The notes below the pieces were generated by a model that saw only the letters and a list, made by a program, of their open reading frames with translations, searched no databases and had not been told where the DNA came from. From Deltaproteobacteria bacterium (GTDB taxonomy: Bacteria; Myxococcota_A; UBA9160; JAJDAL01), in assembly GCA_029261875.1 (NCBI GenBank), contig JAJDAL010000039.1, positions 1-64,000 of the forward strand: 64,000 nt of DNA, written 5' to 3'. The position numbers and the translations under genes are program-made. Each line of letters begins with the position of its first letter. Position 1 is the stretch's first letter. Shown here one piece after another: positions 9,827-17,703 of this stretch.

Positions 9827-9879
9827 CAGAACCTCCCGCCGGTCTCCGAATTCCCGCGCGAGTCGATAAAGTAACGATC

Positions 9880-11475
9880 GTGCACAGCGATGCGATTGTT
9901 ATTGGCGCCGGCCACAACGGACTCACTACCGCCGCCTACCTGGCCCGCGCCGGGGTCCGGACCACGGTGCTGGAGCGCCGGCACGTCCTCGGCGGTGCCT
10001 GCGTGACCGAGGAGCTCTGGCCGGGATACCGCGTCTCCCGAGCCGCCTATGTGGCGGGGCTGCTTCGACCCGATCTGATTCGCGAATTGGACTTGAAGGC
10101 CAAAGGGCTGGAGCTGCTGCGTCGCGATCCCGCGTCCTTTACCGCGCTGCCCGAGGGGCCCGGGCTGCTCTTGGGGAGCGACCGCGCGGCGTCCTGCGCG
10201 GAGATCGGTCGGTTTTCGGAGCGCGATGCGCGCCGCTACCCGGAATACGAAGCCTTCGTGGATCGCGTGGCGCGCGCGCTCGAATCGCTCCTCGACGTAC
10301 CGCCCCCGGATCCGGCTCGCCTCTACGCCCGGGACCTGGTTCCCTTGCTGCGTGCGGCGGCGGGCGGATTGCGCCTACGCGCCGAATTGCCCGAGGCGCT
10401 GTCGTTCCTGCTCGGCCCCGCGCGGCCGACCCTCGAAGCCTGGTTCGAAAGCGAACCCCTGCGCGGCACCCTCGCCACCGATGCACTGATCGGTGCCTGG
10501 GCCGCACCCTCGACACCGGGAACCGGCTACGTGCTCTTCCATCACGTAATGGGCGAGACCGGTGGCGCGCGCGGTGTTTGGGCCTACGTGAAAGGGGGGA
10601 TGGGGGCACTGTCCGGCGCTTTGGCGCGCGCCGCGGAAGAAGCCGGTGCCCGCGTTTGCCTCGAAAAACCGGTCCGCTCGATTCGCGTGGAGGAAAACCG
10701 CGCCCGGGGCGTGGAACTCGAAGACGGTTCCGTTCTCGAAGCGGACCTCGTGATCTCCAACGCGGATCCCCACCGCACGTTCCTCGGGCTGGTGGGGGAG
10801 GAACGGCTGCCGGAAGAATTTGCGGCTCGCGTCCACGCGCTGGACTTTCGCAGTCCCGCCATGAAGATCAATCTCGCCCTGGATGCGCTTCCCCAGTTTC
10901 GCGGGCGTCCGGGCGCGGAGGCGGGGCCCCACCACCGGGGCACGATTCACATCGGTGCCACCGGCTTGGACGAACTCGAAACGTCCCACGAGGCCGCGTG
11001 CAACGGCGCCCTGCCCGAGCGCCCGATGGTGGAACTGACACTGCCCTCGGTCCTCGATCCGACCCTGGCGCCCCAAGGCCACCACGTGGCGTCGATGTTC
11101 ATCCAACACGTCCCCTACGCGCTGCGGGAGGGGAGCTGGGACGACCATCGCGATGCCTTCGCGGATCGGGTCATGGCCTGCGTGGACGAGGTCGCGCCGG
11201 GGTTTTCGAGCAGCGTCCTGCAGCGCGACGTCTTGGCTCCGCCGGATCTGGAAAGTGTGTTCGGCTTGACGGGAGGGAATCTGTTTCACGGTGCCATGTC
11301 GTTGGACCGACTGCTCTTCATGCGGCCGTTCCCGGGTTGGTCGCGCTACCGAACGCCCATCCAGGGGCTCTATCTATGTGGCGCGGGCACCCATCCGGGC
11401 GGGGGCGTGATGGGAGCGTGCGGACGCAACGCGGCCGGCGAAATCCTGCGCGATCTGGGGAAGAAGCGCCGCTAG
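9880..11475 (+). CDS. Phytoene-desaturase-like FAD-dependent oxidoreductase (COG1233)
   Basis: The 531-residue protein starts with a dinucleotide-binding fold (VIGAGHNGLTTAAYLARAG) and has the late FAD-contact region LYLCGAGTHPGGGVMGACGRNA. This is the pattern of the carotenoid/phytoene desaturase superfamily, close to the PYROXD2-like branch. No carotenoid genes are nearby, so the substrate is unknown. The GTG at 9880 has no Shine-Dalgarno sequence; TAAAGT at 9867-9872 could be a -10 giving a leaderless mRNA. The stop codon interlocks with that of the convergent CBS gene (CTAG at 11472-11475). Superfamily assignment is firm; naming it a carotenoid enzyme would be unsupported. Confidence 0.85.
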   Translation: MHSDAIVIGAGHNGLTTAAYLARAGVRTTVLERRHVLGGACVTEELWPGYRVSRAAYVAGLLRPDLIRELDLKAKGLELLRRDPASFTALPEGPGLLLGSDRAASCAEIGRFSERDARRYPEYEAFVDRVARALESLLDVPPPDPARLYARDLVPLLRAAAGGLRLRAELPEALSFLLGPARPTLEAWFESEPLRGTLATDALIGAWAAPSTPGTGYVLFHHVMGETGGARGVWAYVKGGMGALSGALARAAEEAGARVCLEKPVRSIRVEENRARGVELEDGSVLEADLVISNADPHRTFLGLVGEERLPEEFAARVHALDFRSPAMKINLALDALPQFRGRPGAEAGPHHRGTIHIGATGLDELETSHEAACNGALPERPMVELTLPSVLDPTLAPQGHHVASMFIQHVPYALREGSWDDHRDAFADRVMACVDEVAPGFSSSVLQRDVLAPPDLESVFGLTGGNLFHGAMSLDRLLFMRPFPGWSRYRTPIQGLYLCGAGTHPGGGVMGACGRNAAGEILRDLGKKRR

Positions 11476-11903
11476 AGCGGTTGCTGGTGGAGATACTCGC
11501 GTAGACTGCGGATCTCTTCCTGCTTCTCGTCGATCTCGTCGCGCAGCAGGTCCCGCATGGACAACATGGAGATCGCTCGGCCCTGCACCATGATGGGCAA
11601 GTGACGACATCCCGCGCGTTGCATCTTTTGCAACGACGCCTCGCGCGATTCGTCGATCGCCGAGGTGATGACATCTCCCGTCATCACGTCCCCTACGCGG
11701 GTGTTGGCCGCGTCGAGTTCCGGCGCGACGACGCGCGTCAGCAGGTCGCGCTCCGAGAAGACGCCAACGAGTTGATCGTCTTCCACGACTGCGACTGCAC
11801 CGACGTGGGCGGCGGTCATCAGTTTGGAAACGGTCAGGACACTGGCGTCGGGTTTGACTGCGACGAGATCGCGTCGCCGAAGGACATGTTCAATGGTGTG
11901 CAT
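11472..11903 (-). CDS. Tandem CBS-domain protein
   Basis: This is a 143-residue stand-alone pair of CBS domains. The first includes AVVEDDQLVGVFSERDLLTRVV and the second LPIMVQGRAISMLSMRDLL, followed by a short charged helix (EIDEKQEEIRSLREYL). Such Bateman modules bind adenine nucleotides and sense energy state or act as partner regulators. The start at 11903 is chosen because GGGAGGAAAGGCG stands directly before it; upstream in-frame starts would add 28 non-family residues. A TATAAT element lies upstream. No partner protein can be identified from the neighbourhood. Confidence 0.88.
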   Translation of the reverse strand: MHTIEHVLRRRDLVAVKPDASVLTVSKLMTAAHVGAVAVVEDDQLVGVFSERDLLTRVVAPELDAANTRVGDVMTGDVITSAIDESREASLQKMQRAGCRHLPIMVQGRAISMLSMRDLLRDEIDEKQEEIRSLREYLHQQPL

Positions 11904-11944
11904 CGCCTTTCCTCCCGGTCTGGCAGACACCCAATGGGCTGACC

Positions 11945-11973
11945 CATTATAGCGCTCAGCGCCTCGAAAAAGG
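11945..11973 (-). promoter_or_regulatory. putative promoter of the CBS-domain gene
   Basis: On the minus strand a perfect TATAAT occupies 11950-11945, about 42 bases upstream of the start codon and ahead of a good Shine-Dalgarno sequence. The -35 region is poor. The flanking 11988-12020 is the most AT-rich spot in the area (TTATAAATATCTGTTTTTAAA). Confidence 0.45.
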
Positions 11974-12050
11974 GGGTGTCGACGCAATTCAAGGTTATAA
12001 ATATCTGTTTTTAAAGGGAAATGTCGGTTTTCCGCGGTCGCGGGCGCGGA

Positions 12051-12851
12051 CTAATTGTCCTCGGGGATCGTCTCGGCCGCGATGTCGGCCAGTTCGCTCT
12101 CGCTGTAGTTCCGGAGCACGACTTCGAAGATGTAGGCCGCTTCATCCTGGCGGTGGAGGGCTTGGTAACACGTCCCGAGCCGGTAGAGGGCGTCGGCATC
12201 GAGCCCCAGGCCGGGATACTCGTTGAGGACGCGGCGATAGCGCTCCGCCGCGGACTGATACTCCTCGCGCGTCATGTAGTAGTCCGCGACTTCCATCACA
12301 TGCTCGGCGAGTCGCCGCCGCATGGCGCGCCACAGCACTTCGGCTTCATTGGCTTCCGGGGTTCCCGGATAGCGCGACAGCAAGTGATCCAAGTACACGA
12401 GCGTCTGACGCGTCGGGGTTTGATCGCGGCCGGGGTCGCGGGTTTGGTTGTAGTGGCTCAGGGCCGTTCGATAGACCGTGTAGGGGACGAGATCGTGGGA
12501 CGGGTGGAGGTCGCCGAACTCGCGGTAATAGGTGAGGGCTTCTTCGTAGCGCTCTTGTTCGAAATAGGCGTCGGCGATCTTGATCTCCGCCAGCACCGCG
12601 TATTCGCTGTAGGGATAGTTGTCGATGATGGCCTGAAAGGTCTCGATCGCTTTGTCGTAGTCCACGGTCTTGAACAGGAGAACGCGGCGGCGGCCGGCGA
12701 GTTCCGTGAGTCCTTCGTCGTAGAGGGCTTCGGCCGAGGGAACGTCTTCGAGCAGGGGAACGGGGTCCGACGAACACGCGCCGAGTGCGAGAAAGAGGAT
12801 GCACAGCGGAGCGATGGCGGCTTGCGTGCGATGTCGGCGCGCGCTTCTCAT
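12051..12851 (-). CDS. bamD: Outer membrane assembly lipoprotein BamD
   Basis: BamD is the lipoprotein subunit of the beta-barrel assembly machine and is essential in E. coli. The N-terminus has a hydrophobic signal and lipobox LALGAC with the lipidated Cys at residue 26. It is followed by tetratricopeptide-like repeats (for example AIETFQAIIDNYPYSEYAVLA, seen in part, and AERYRRVLNEYPG). The length of 266 residues fits. It acts on the periplasmic face of the outer membrane. Its presence shows a Gram-negative envelope. The gene stands alone, divergent from the small gene at 13012. Confidence 0.92.
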   Translation of the reverse strand: MRSARRHRTQAAIAPLCILFLALGACSSDPVPLLEDVPSAEALYDEGLTELAGRRRVLLFKTVDYDKAIETFQAIIDNYPYSEYAVLAEIKIADAYFEQERYEEALTYYREFGDLHPSHDLVPYTVYRTALSHYNQTRDPGRDQTPTRQTLVYLDHLLSRYPGTPEANEAEVLWRAMRRRLAEHVMEVADYYMTREEYQSAAERYRRVLNEYPGLGLDADALYRLGTCYQALHRQDEAAYIFEVVLRNYSESELADIAAETIPEDN

Positions 12852-13011
12852 CGTCCAGCTCCCAGCTAAGTGCCCCTAAGGAAAGGGGAATTCCGACTCA
12901 CGCAGGCTATCTCATCGACCGTGCCGGCGCCAATCCGAGATATGCTAGGTTCCTCGCCCCAGCGCACCCGATCCTCCGTGGTCGGGGTCTCGCGGGATAG
13001 GAACTCCACCC

Positions 13012-13179
13012 ATGCAGAACGTCAAAGAACAATTTCGCCTCGACAAGCGCTTGCTGAACCGGCGCGGTTGGATCTCCACGGCCGAACTCGACAAAGAACT
13101 GGCGGCGTTGCCCGACGTCGCCGACAAAGCGGAAGCGACCGAAGTCGATCCGCCCGCAACGACCGAACAAGAAGGTTAG
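13012..13179 (+). CDS. small conserved-looking protein, 55 aa, function unknown
   Basis: This short gene encodes a charged, soluble 55-residue protein: basic in the first half (EQFRLDKRLLNRRGWIS), acidic in the second (ELDKELAALPDVADKAEATE). It has an ATG start with AGGA about 9 bases upstream, and sits 57 bases before the phosphatidyltransferase gene. I do not recognise a family. The orderly amphipathic sequence and fit between bamD and the next operon make it a plausible real gene. No membrane segment or signal is present. Confidence 0.6.
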   Translation: MQNVKEQFRLDKRLLNRRGWISTAELDKELAALPDVADKAEATEVDPPATTEQEG

Positions 13180-13236
13180 GCGGCCGGGGACTCTCTCCTC
13201 GATCGGCCCACCTCCTGGGCGCGGGAGGTTCCTGAA

Positions 13237-13851
13237 ATGATCAAAGCGAAATTCGGAAAAGACCTGGATCCGTTCATCCATCGGGTCTTTCCATTCTTGT
13301 TCAAGCGCGCCGTCAATCCGAATCTGCTCACGGTGCTGGGCGCTTTCGTCTCCTTCGCGGCCGGCACGGCTTTCGCCCTGGGCCATTTCTTCGTCGGCGG
13401 CCTGCTGATCCTGTTCGGGGGATTGTTCGACCTGGTCGACGGCGTGGTCGCGCGCCATTTCGGAATTTCCACCACCTTCGGCGCGTTCCTGGACTCGACC
13501 CTCGACCGACTCGTCGACATGATGCTGATGTTGGGCATCATTCTGTACTTCGCTTCGGCCGGGGCGATGGGGGTCGCTGTGTTGGCAGCGTTGACCCTGG
13601 TGCTTACGGTTCTCGTCTCGTACGCGAAGGCGCGAGCCGAACGCTACGTCGAGGACTTCGAAGGGGGGTTGATGGAGCGCGGCGAACGGGTCGTCGTGCT
13701 CGCCCTGGGTGGCCTTACGGGACTGATGGTTCCCGCGCTTTGCATCGTCGCCGTGGGTTCGTTGGTGACGGTCACCCAGCGTTTTTCCAGAGCGTATCGC
13801 GAGATGGCTCGTCTCGATGCCGAGCGCGCGACGAATCCCGGAGGAGACTGA
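13237..13851 (+). CDS. CDP-alcohol phosphatidyltransferase family protein
   Basis: This 204-residue integral membrane enzyme has the complete CDP-alcohol phosphotransferase signature D-x2-DG-x2-AR-x8-G-x3-D-x3-D, seen as DLVDGVVARHFG followed by GAFLDSTLDR. Such enzymes exchange CMP of a CDP-lipid for an alcohol such as glycerol phosphate, inositol phosphate or serine. About six hydrophobic segments follow the amphipathic N-terminus. The acceptor cannot be inferred. ATG at 13237 follows GGGAGG. The downstream gene starts one base after this stop, with its GGAGGAG inside the end of this gene, so they form an operon. Confidence 0.88.
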   Translation: MIKAKFGKDLDPFIHRVFPFLFKRAVNPNLLTVLGAFVSFAAGTAFALGHFFVGGLLILFGGLFDLVDGVVARHFGISTTFGAFLDSTLDRLVDMMLMLGIILYFASAGAMGVAVLAALTLVLTVLVSYAKARAERYVEDFEGGLMERGERVVVLALGGLTGLMVPALCIVAVGSLVTVTQRFSRAYREMARLDAERATNPGGD

Positions 13852-13852
13852 A

Positions 13853-14236
13853 ATGCCGGACGAAAATCAGGAACGAGGGTTTACGGTCGTCGATCGTCGA
13901 GGGGAGGAGGACGCGCCGGCGCAGCCGGAGGCGTCGAAGCAAGCCGAGGCGCCCGCCCAGGATAAGCCGAAGGCCGTGCGCGAAATGCCCGCCATCGATT
14001 TTTCGACCTTCGTGCTGTCGCTCTCCACATCGGCCTTGTTCCACATGGGCCTGGTCGAGGATCCGGAAACCGGCAAGCCCGCCGAGCCCAACTTGCCGAT
14101 CGCGCGGCAGACCATCGACACGCTGGAAATGTTGCAGGAGAAGACGCGCGGAAATCTCGACGAGGAGGAGGCGCGTCTGCTCACGGGGCTGCTCTACGAA
14201 TTGCGCATGCGCTTCGTCGAGAGCCGTAAAGGCTGA
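13853..14236 (+). CDS. DUF1844 domain protein
   Basis: This 127-residue soluble protein has a disordered charged N-terminus (about residues 1-45, rich in Gln, Glu, Ala) and a conserved DUF1844 core. The core begins with IDFSTFVLSLSTSALFHMG and ends with LLTGLLYELRMRF. DUF1844 proteins are helical, of unknown function, and common in deltaproteobacteria-like genomes near isoprenoid and phospholipid genes. The start at 13853 has GGAGGAG directly upstream. It lies between the phosphatidyltransferase and ispE, with ten bases to the ispE start. Confidence 0.88.
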   Translation: MPDENQERGFTVVDRRGEEDAPAQPEASKQAEAPAQDKPKAVREMPAIDFSTFVLSLSTSALFHMGLVEDPETGKPAEPNLPIARQTIDTLEMLQEKTRGNLDEEEARLLTGLLYELRMRFVESRKG

Positions 14237-14246
14237 GTTCTCGGCT

Positions 14247-15179
14247 GTGGGTGAGCTGCGCCGCATCGAGCTACGCGCTCCGGCCAAGATCAATTTCGGC
14301 CTGCGGGTCGTGGGGCGCCGCCCGGATGGCTACCACGAACTCGAGAGCCTGTTTCTGCCCCTCGACCTGTCGGACCGCGTAACGCTCGAAGTCGGTCCCG
14401 GCCGCGGTGTCGATTTCACGCTTCGGGCGCCCGTGGCCGGGGTTCCCGCCGACGCGACGAATCTGGCGGTTCGCGCCGCCCGGGGCTTCCTCGAACGCGT
14501 CCCCGAGGCATGCCGGGTTGCGATCCAGCTGGAGAAGGAGATCCCCGCCGGAGCGGGGCTCGGCGGTGGTTCGAGCGATGCCGCGACGGTGCTACGCGGT
14601 CTGTCCGAGCTGTTTCCCGGATGCGTTGGCGAGCAGGAACTGTCCTCCCTGGCCCTCTCGCTCGGCGCGGACGTGCCGTATTTCCTGGACCCGAGGCCCG
14701 CACGGGTCTCGGGGATCGGGGAGAAAATCGAGGCGTTGGGTGGAATCCAGCCCCTACACCTGCTCCTGGTCAATCCCGGAACTCCATTGGCGACCGCCGA
14801 GGTCTTCCGTGCCTACGACGCCCTCACAGCCGCGTTGACGCCTTCGGAGTCAAGATCTACGCTGCCAGCGCTTTCCGGTGCGGGCACGGCGAGGTACCCG
14901 GCCGAGGATCGGAAAGCGTTAGGAATATCGTTGGGTTCCGTGGGGGCTCCGCTCGAGAACGATCTCGAGCCCGCCGCCGTTCGTCTCTGTCCCTCGATTG
15001 CGCGTTTGCGCGTGGCCCTCGGGGCGGCAGGAGTCGAGATCGTGGGCATGTCCGGGAGCGGACCGACGCTCTTTGGCGTGTTCGAAGATGCCGATGGATT
15101 GGATGCGGCACTTGCCCGGGCCGATCTCCGCGACCCGGTATGGGTGCGGAGAGCCCAAAGCTTGGGGTCGCCGGGATGA
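14247..15179 (+). CDS. ispE: 4-diphosphocytidyl-2-C-methyl-D-erythritol kinase
   Basis: IspE phosphorylates CDP-methylerythritol at the 2-hydroxyl in the MEP pathway, the same pathway as ispG in this window. The 310-residue protein has the expected PAKINFGLRVVGRRPDGYHEL start, in part, and the GHMP kinase ATP loop PAGAGLGGGSSDAATV. GTG at 14247 is the best start because it sits a few residues before the conserved PAKIN. A longer frame upstream overlaps the DUF1844 gene and is unlikely. The tRNA-Gln gene begins 57 bases after its stop. Confidence 0.94.
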   Translation: MGELRRIELRAPAKINFGLRVVGRRPDGYHELESLFLPLDLSDRVTLEVGPGRGVDFTLRAPVAGVPADATNLAVRAARGFLERVPEACRVAIQLEKEIPAGAGLGGGSSDAATVLRGLSELFPGCVGEQELSSLALSLGADVPYFLDPRPARVSGIGEKIEALGGIQPLHLLLVNPGTPLATAEVFRAYDALTAALTPSESRSTLPALSGAGTARYPAEDRKALGISLGSVGAPLENDLEPAAVRLCPSIARLRVALGAAGVEIVGMSGSGPTLFGVFEDADGLDAALARADLRDPVWVRRAQSLGSPG

Positions 15180-15236
15180 GTTCGACGCAGGACTCGCGGG
15201 AGTGTGCCAGCGAGTCTGGTTTCGTGGGACGCTGAC

Positions 15237-15311
<75 letters not shown>

Positions 15312-15358
15312 TCGCACGTCCCAGGATGGGCGAACCGATGTGGTCGAGGAAGCGCAGT

Positions 15359-16300
15359 ATGCAAAATTTGAAGCTCTTCCCCGGGAACTCCAACGTGAAG
15401 TTGGCGGGCGATATCGCGGGCTACCTCGACATCGCCATGGGGTCTGCGGAGGTGGGAACGTTCAGCGACGGTGAAGTCTGTGTGGAGATCACCGAGAACG
15501 TACGCGGGTCCGATTGCTTCGTGATCCAATCGACTTCTCCGCCGGCCACCAACACCTATCTCATGGAACTCCTGATCATGATCGACGCCCTACGCCGCGC
15601 CTCGGCGAAGCGCGTCACGGCCGTGCTCCCCTATTACGGATATGCGCGTCAGGACCGAAAGGTCCAGGCGCGAGCCCCCATCAGCGCCAAGTTGGTGGCG
15701 GACCTGATCTGCACTTCGGGCGCGGACCGCGTGCTGTGCGTGGAACTCCATGCGGGACAGATTCAGGGCTTCTTCAATGTTCCCGTCGACAACTTGTACG
15801 CCACGCCGGTCATGCTCGAAGCGATTCGCTCGCGCTTTCCCGGTGACGTCGCGATCATTTCGCCGGACGCCGGCGGTGTGGAACGCGCCCGCGCCTACGC
15901 GAAGCGCCTGGGCGCCCCCATCGCAATCGTGGACAAACGCCGCGACGGACCCAACGTGTCGGAAGTCATGAATATCGTGGGTAACGTGCGCGGGCAGAAC
16001 TGCTTGATCGTCGACGATATGGCGGACACGGCGGGCACGCTCTGCGAGGCCGCACGTGCCCTCGACAAGGCGGGGGCTTCGGAAGTCAACGCCATCATCA
16101 CACACCCGGTGCTTTCGGGGCCGGCGGTCAAACGCATCGACGAATCTCCCCTGCGCGAGATGATCGTGAGCGACACGATTGGGCTCAGCGATCAAGCCCG
16201 CGAATGTGCGAAGATCAAAGTGGTTTCCATCGCATCCCTGTTGGGCGAGGCGATTCGACGAATCAACAACGAAGAGAGTGTAAGCTCGCTCTTCGTTTGA
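15359..16300 (+). CDS. prs: Ribose-phosphate pyrophosphokinase
   Basis: Prs makes PRPP from ribose 5-phosphate and ATP for nucleotide, His, Trp and NAD synthesis. The 313-residue protein shows the N-terminal FPGNSNVKLAGDIAGYL, the flexible catalytic region YARQDRKVQARAPISAKL and the PRPP-binding loop IVDDMADTAGTL. That loop has Ala where many homologues have Ile. ATG at 15359 has GAGGAAG upstream. The chain prs-rplY-pth follows with 27 and 6 bases between genes. It is cytosolic. Confidence 0.98.
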   Translation: MQNLKLFPGNSNVKLAGDIAGYLDIAMGSAEVGTFSDGEVCVEITENVRGSDCFVIQSTSPPATNTYLMELLIMIDALRRASAKRVTAVLPYYGYARQDRKVQARAPISAKLVADLICTSGADRVLCVELHAGQIQGFFNVPVDNLYATPVMLEAIRSRFPGDVAIISPDAGGVERARAYAKRLGAPIAIVDKRRDGPNVSEVMNIVGNVRGQNCLIVDDMADTAGTLCEAARALDKAGASEVNAIITHPVLSGPAVKRIDESPLREMIVSDTIGLSDQARECAKIKVVSIASLLGEAIRRINNEESVSSLFV

Positions 16301-16327
16301 CGAAGAAATTCATGGGAGGGCCCTGAC

Positions 16328-17020
16328 GTGGCCGACAACGCACTGGCATCGGAACTTCGAGAAGGCATTGGCAAAGGCGTAGCGCGAAAACTGCGCGCCG
16401 CAGGCCGCGTGCCCGGCACACTGTATGGACCGGGCAAGACGCCGACCTCCATCGCACTCGACCCGAGGGCGCTCGAGCGCATTCTCAAGAAGAGCGCCCA
16501 GGGGCGGAACACCTTGATCGATCTGACCGTCAGCGCGAATGGCAGTGGATCCTCGAATCAAGTGGTGCTCATCAAAGACATGCAGCGTGAACCGCTCAGC
16601 GGATCGCTGATCCACGTCGACCTCTACGCCCTGGATCTCTCCCAGATGATTTCCGTGGAAGTTCCGATCCACGTGATCGGGACCCCCGTGGGCGTGCAAG
16701 TGGGCGGCGGTATTCTCGATCACCCCTTGCGAACCCTCGAAATCGAATGTCTTCCCCACGCGATTCCGGAGGCCTTGGAAGTCGAAGCCGGGCAACTCGA
16801 TCTGGGTGACTCGATTCACGTTCGCGACGTTCCGCTGCCGACCGGCGTCACCCTCAAGACCGACGAGGACCTGACCGTGATCTCCGTCGTGGCTCCGAAG
16901 GCCGAGGTCGAAGAGACCCCGGTCGTCGAAGGCGAAGGCGAAGAAGGGGCCGAAGTGGCCGAAGGCGCTGCGGCGCCGACCGAAGGGGCCGGCGCCGAAG
17001 GCGGGGGCGACGACTCCTAG
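16328..17020 (+). CDS. rplY: 50S ribosomal protein L25/general stress protein Ctc
   Basis: This is the long (TL5/CTC) form of ribosomal protein L25, 230 residues, which binds 5S rRNA. The N-terminal L25 domain contains GKGVARKLRAAGRVPGTLYG. The beta domain follows (SVEVPIHVIGTPVGVQVGG). The last 40 or so residues form an acidic Glu/Ala/Gly-rich tail beyond the usual core. The start is GTG with GGGAGGG upstream. It lies in prs-rplY-pth, the standard order. Confidence 0.96.
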   Translation: MADNALASELREGIGKGVARKLRAAGRVPGTLYGPGKTPTSIALDPRALERILKKSAQGRNTLIDLTVSANGSGSSNQVVLIKDMQREPLSGSLIHVDLYALDLSQMISVEVPIHVIGTPVGVQVGGGILDHPLRTLEIECLPHAIPEALEVEAGQLDLGDSIHVRDVPLPTGVTLKTDEDLTVISVVAPKAEVEETPVVEGEGEEGAEVAEGAAAPTEGAGAEGGGDDS

Positions 17021-17026
17021 GGCGGC

Positions 17027-17605
17027 GTGAAGCTCCTCGTCGGGCTCGGCAATCCCGGGCCCGAGTACGCGGAAACCCGTCACAACGTGGGGTTCGCGGT
17101 GCTCGAGCGCCTCGCGGCTTCGCACGGCATCGCCCTCGATGCATTTCGCTTCGACGGCGTTTTCGGCCAGGGGGCGATTTCCCGCCACCCCGTATCCTTG
17201 CTGCTCCCCCAGACCTTCATGAACCGCTCGGGTGGGCCCACCGCGGCGGCGGTTCGCGGCCTCGGGGTCGATCCCGAGACCGAAGTCATGATCGTCTACG
17301 ACGATCTCGATCTTCCGTTCGGGCGTCTGCGGATTCGGGCCGTCGGTGGCGCCGGAGGTCACCGCGGACTCGGCAACATCCAGGAAATCCTCGAAACCGA
17401 AGAGCTGGCGCGCCTGCGCTTCGGAATCGGTCGTCCGCCCGCGGATCGCGATACCGTGGAATATGTTCTCAGCGGTTTTGGGGCCGACGAGTCGGCGCGC
17501 CTGGAGGACCTGCTCGAGCGCGCCGCAAACGCGCTCGCCAGCTACGTCGAGCACGGGGTCGTCGAGGCGGCCAACCGCTTCAATCGCGACGCCGAGGCCG
17601 ATTGA
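17027..17605 (+). CDS. pth: Peptidyl-tRNA hydrolase
   Basis: Pth releases tRNA from peptidyl-tRNA that has dropped off the ribosome. The 192-residue protein begins with GLGNPGPEYAETRHNVGF, which includes the catalytic His of RHNVGF. It also contains PQTFMNRSG and MIVYDDLDLPFGRLRIR with the conserved Asp. The start is GTG six bases after rplY. Its last bases run into a 9-bp tandem repeat (17604-17621) that begins the regulatory region of the next gene. Confidence 0.97.
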   Translation: MKLLVGLGNPGPEYAETRHNVGFAVLERLAASHGIALDAFRFDGVFGQGAISRHPVSLLLPQTFMNRSGGPTAAAVRGLGVDPETEVMIVYDDLDLPFGRLRIRAVGGAGGHRGLGNIQEILETEELARLRFGIGRPPADRDTVEYVLSGFGADESARLEDLLERAANALASYVEHGVVEAANRFNRDAEAD

Positions 17606-17696
17606 TTGTCTGGATTGTCTGGTCAGTAATCTCATAAAAAATACAAAATTGTCCCGATATTGGATTATTGACCCCTGATTGACCCCCCGATAGGCT
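17604..17696 (+). promoter_or_regulatory. pdxR promoter with two sets of direct repeats
   Basis: GATTGTCTG is repeated in perfect tandem at 17604-17612 and 17613-17621. A second pair, ATTGACCCC, is at 17667-17675 and 17678-17686, spaced by 11 bases or one helical turn. The second pair covers a candidate -35 (TTGACC, 17668-17673), followed 17 bases later by TAGGCT (17691-17696). The ATG follows seven bases later, so the transcript may be leaderless. MocR/PdxR regulators are known to bind direct repeats, so both pairs are operator candidates. Confidence 0.5.
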
Positions 17697-17703
17697 GTCT
17701 CCC

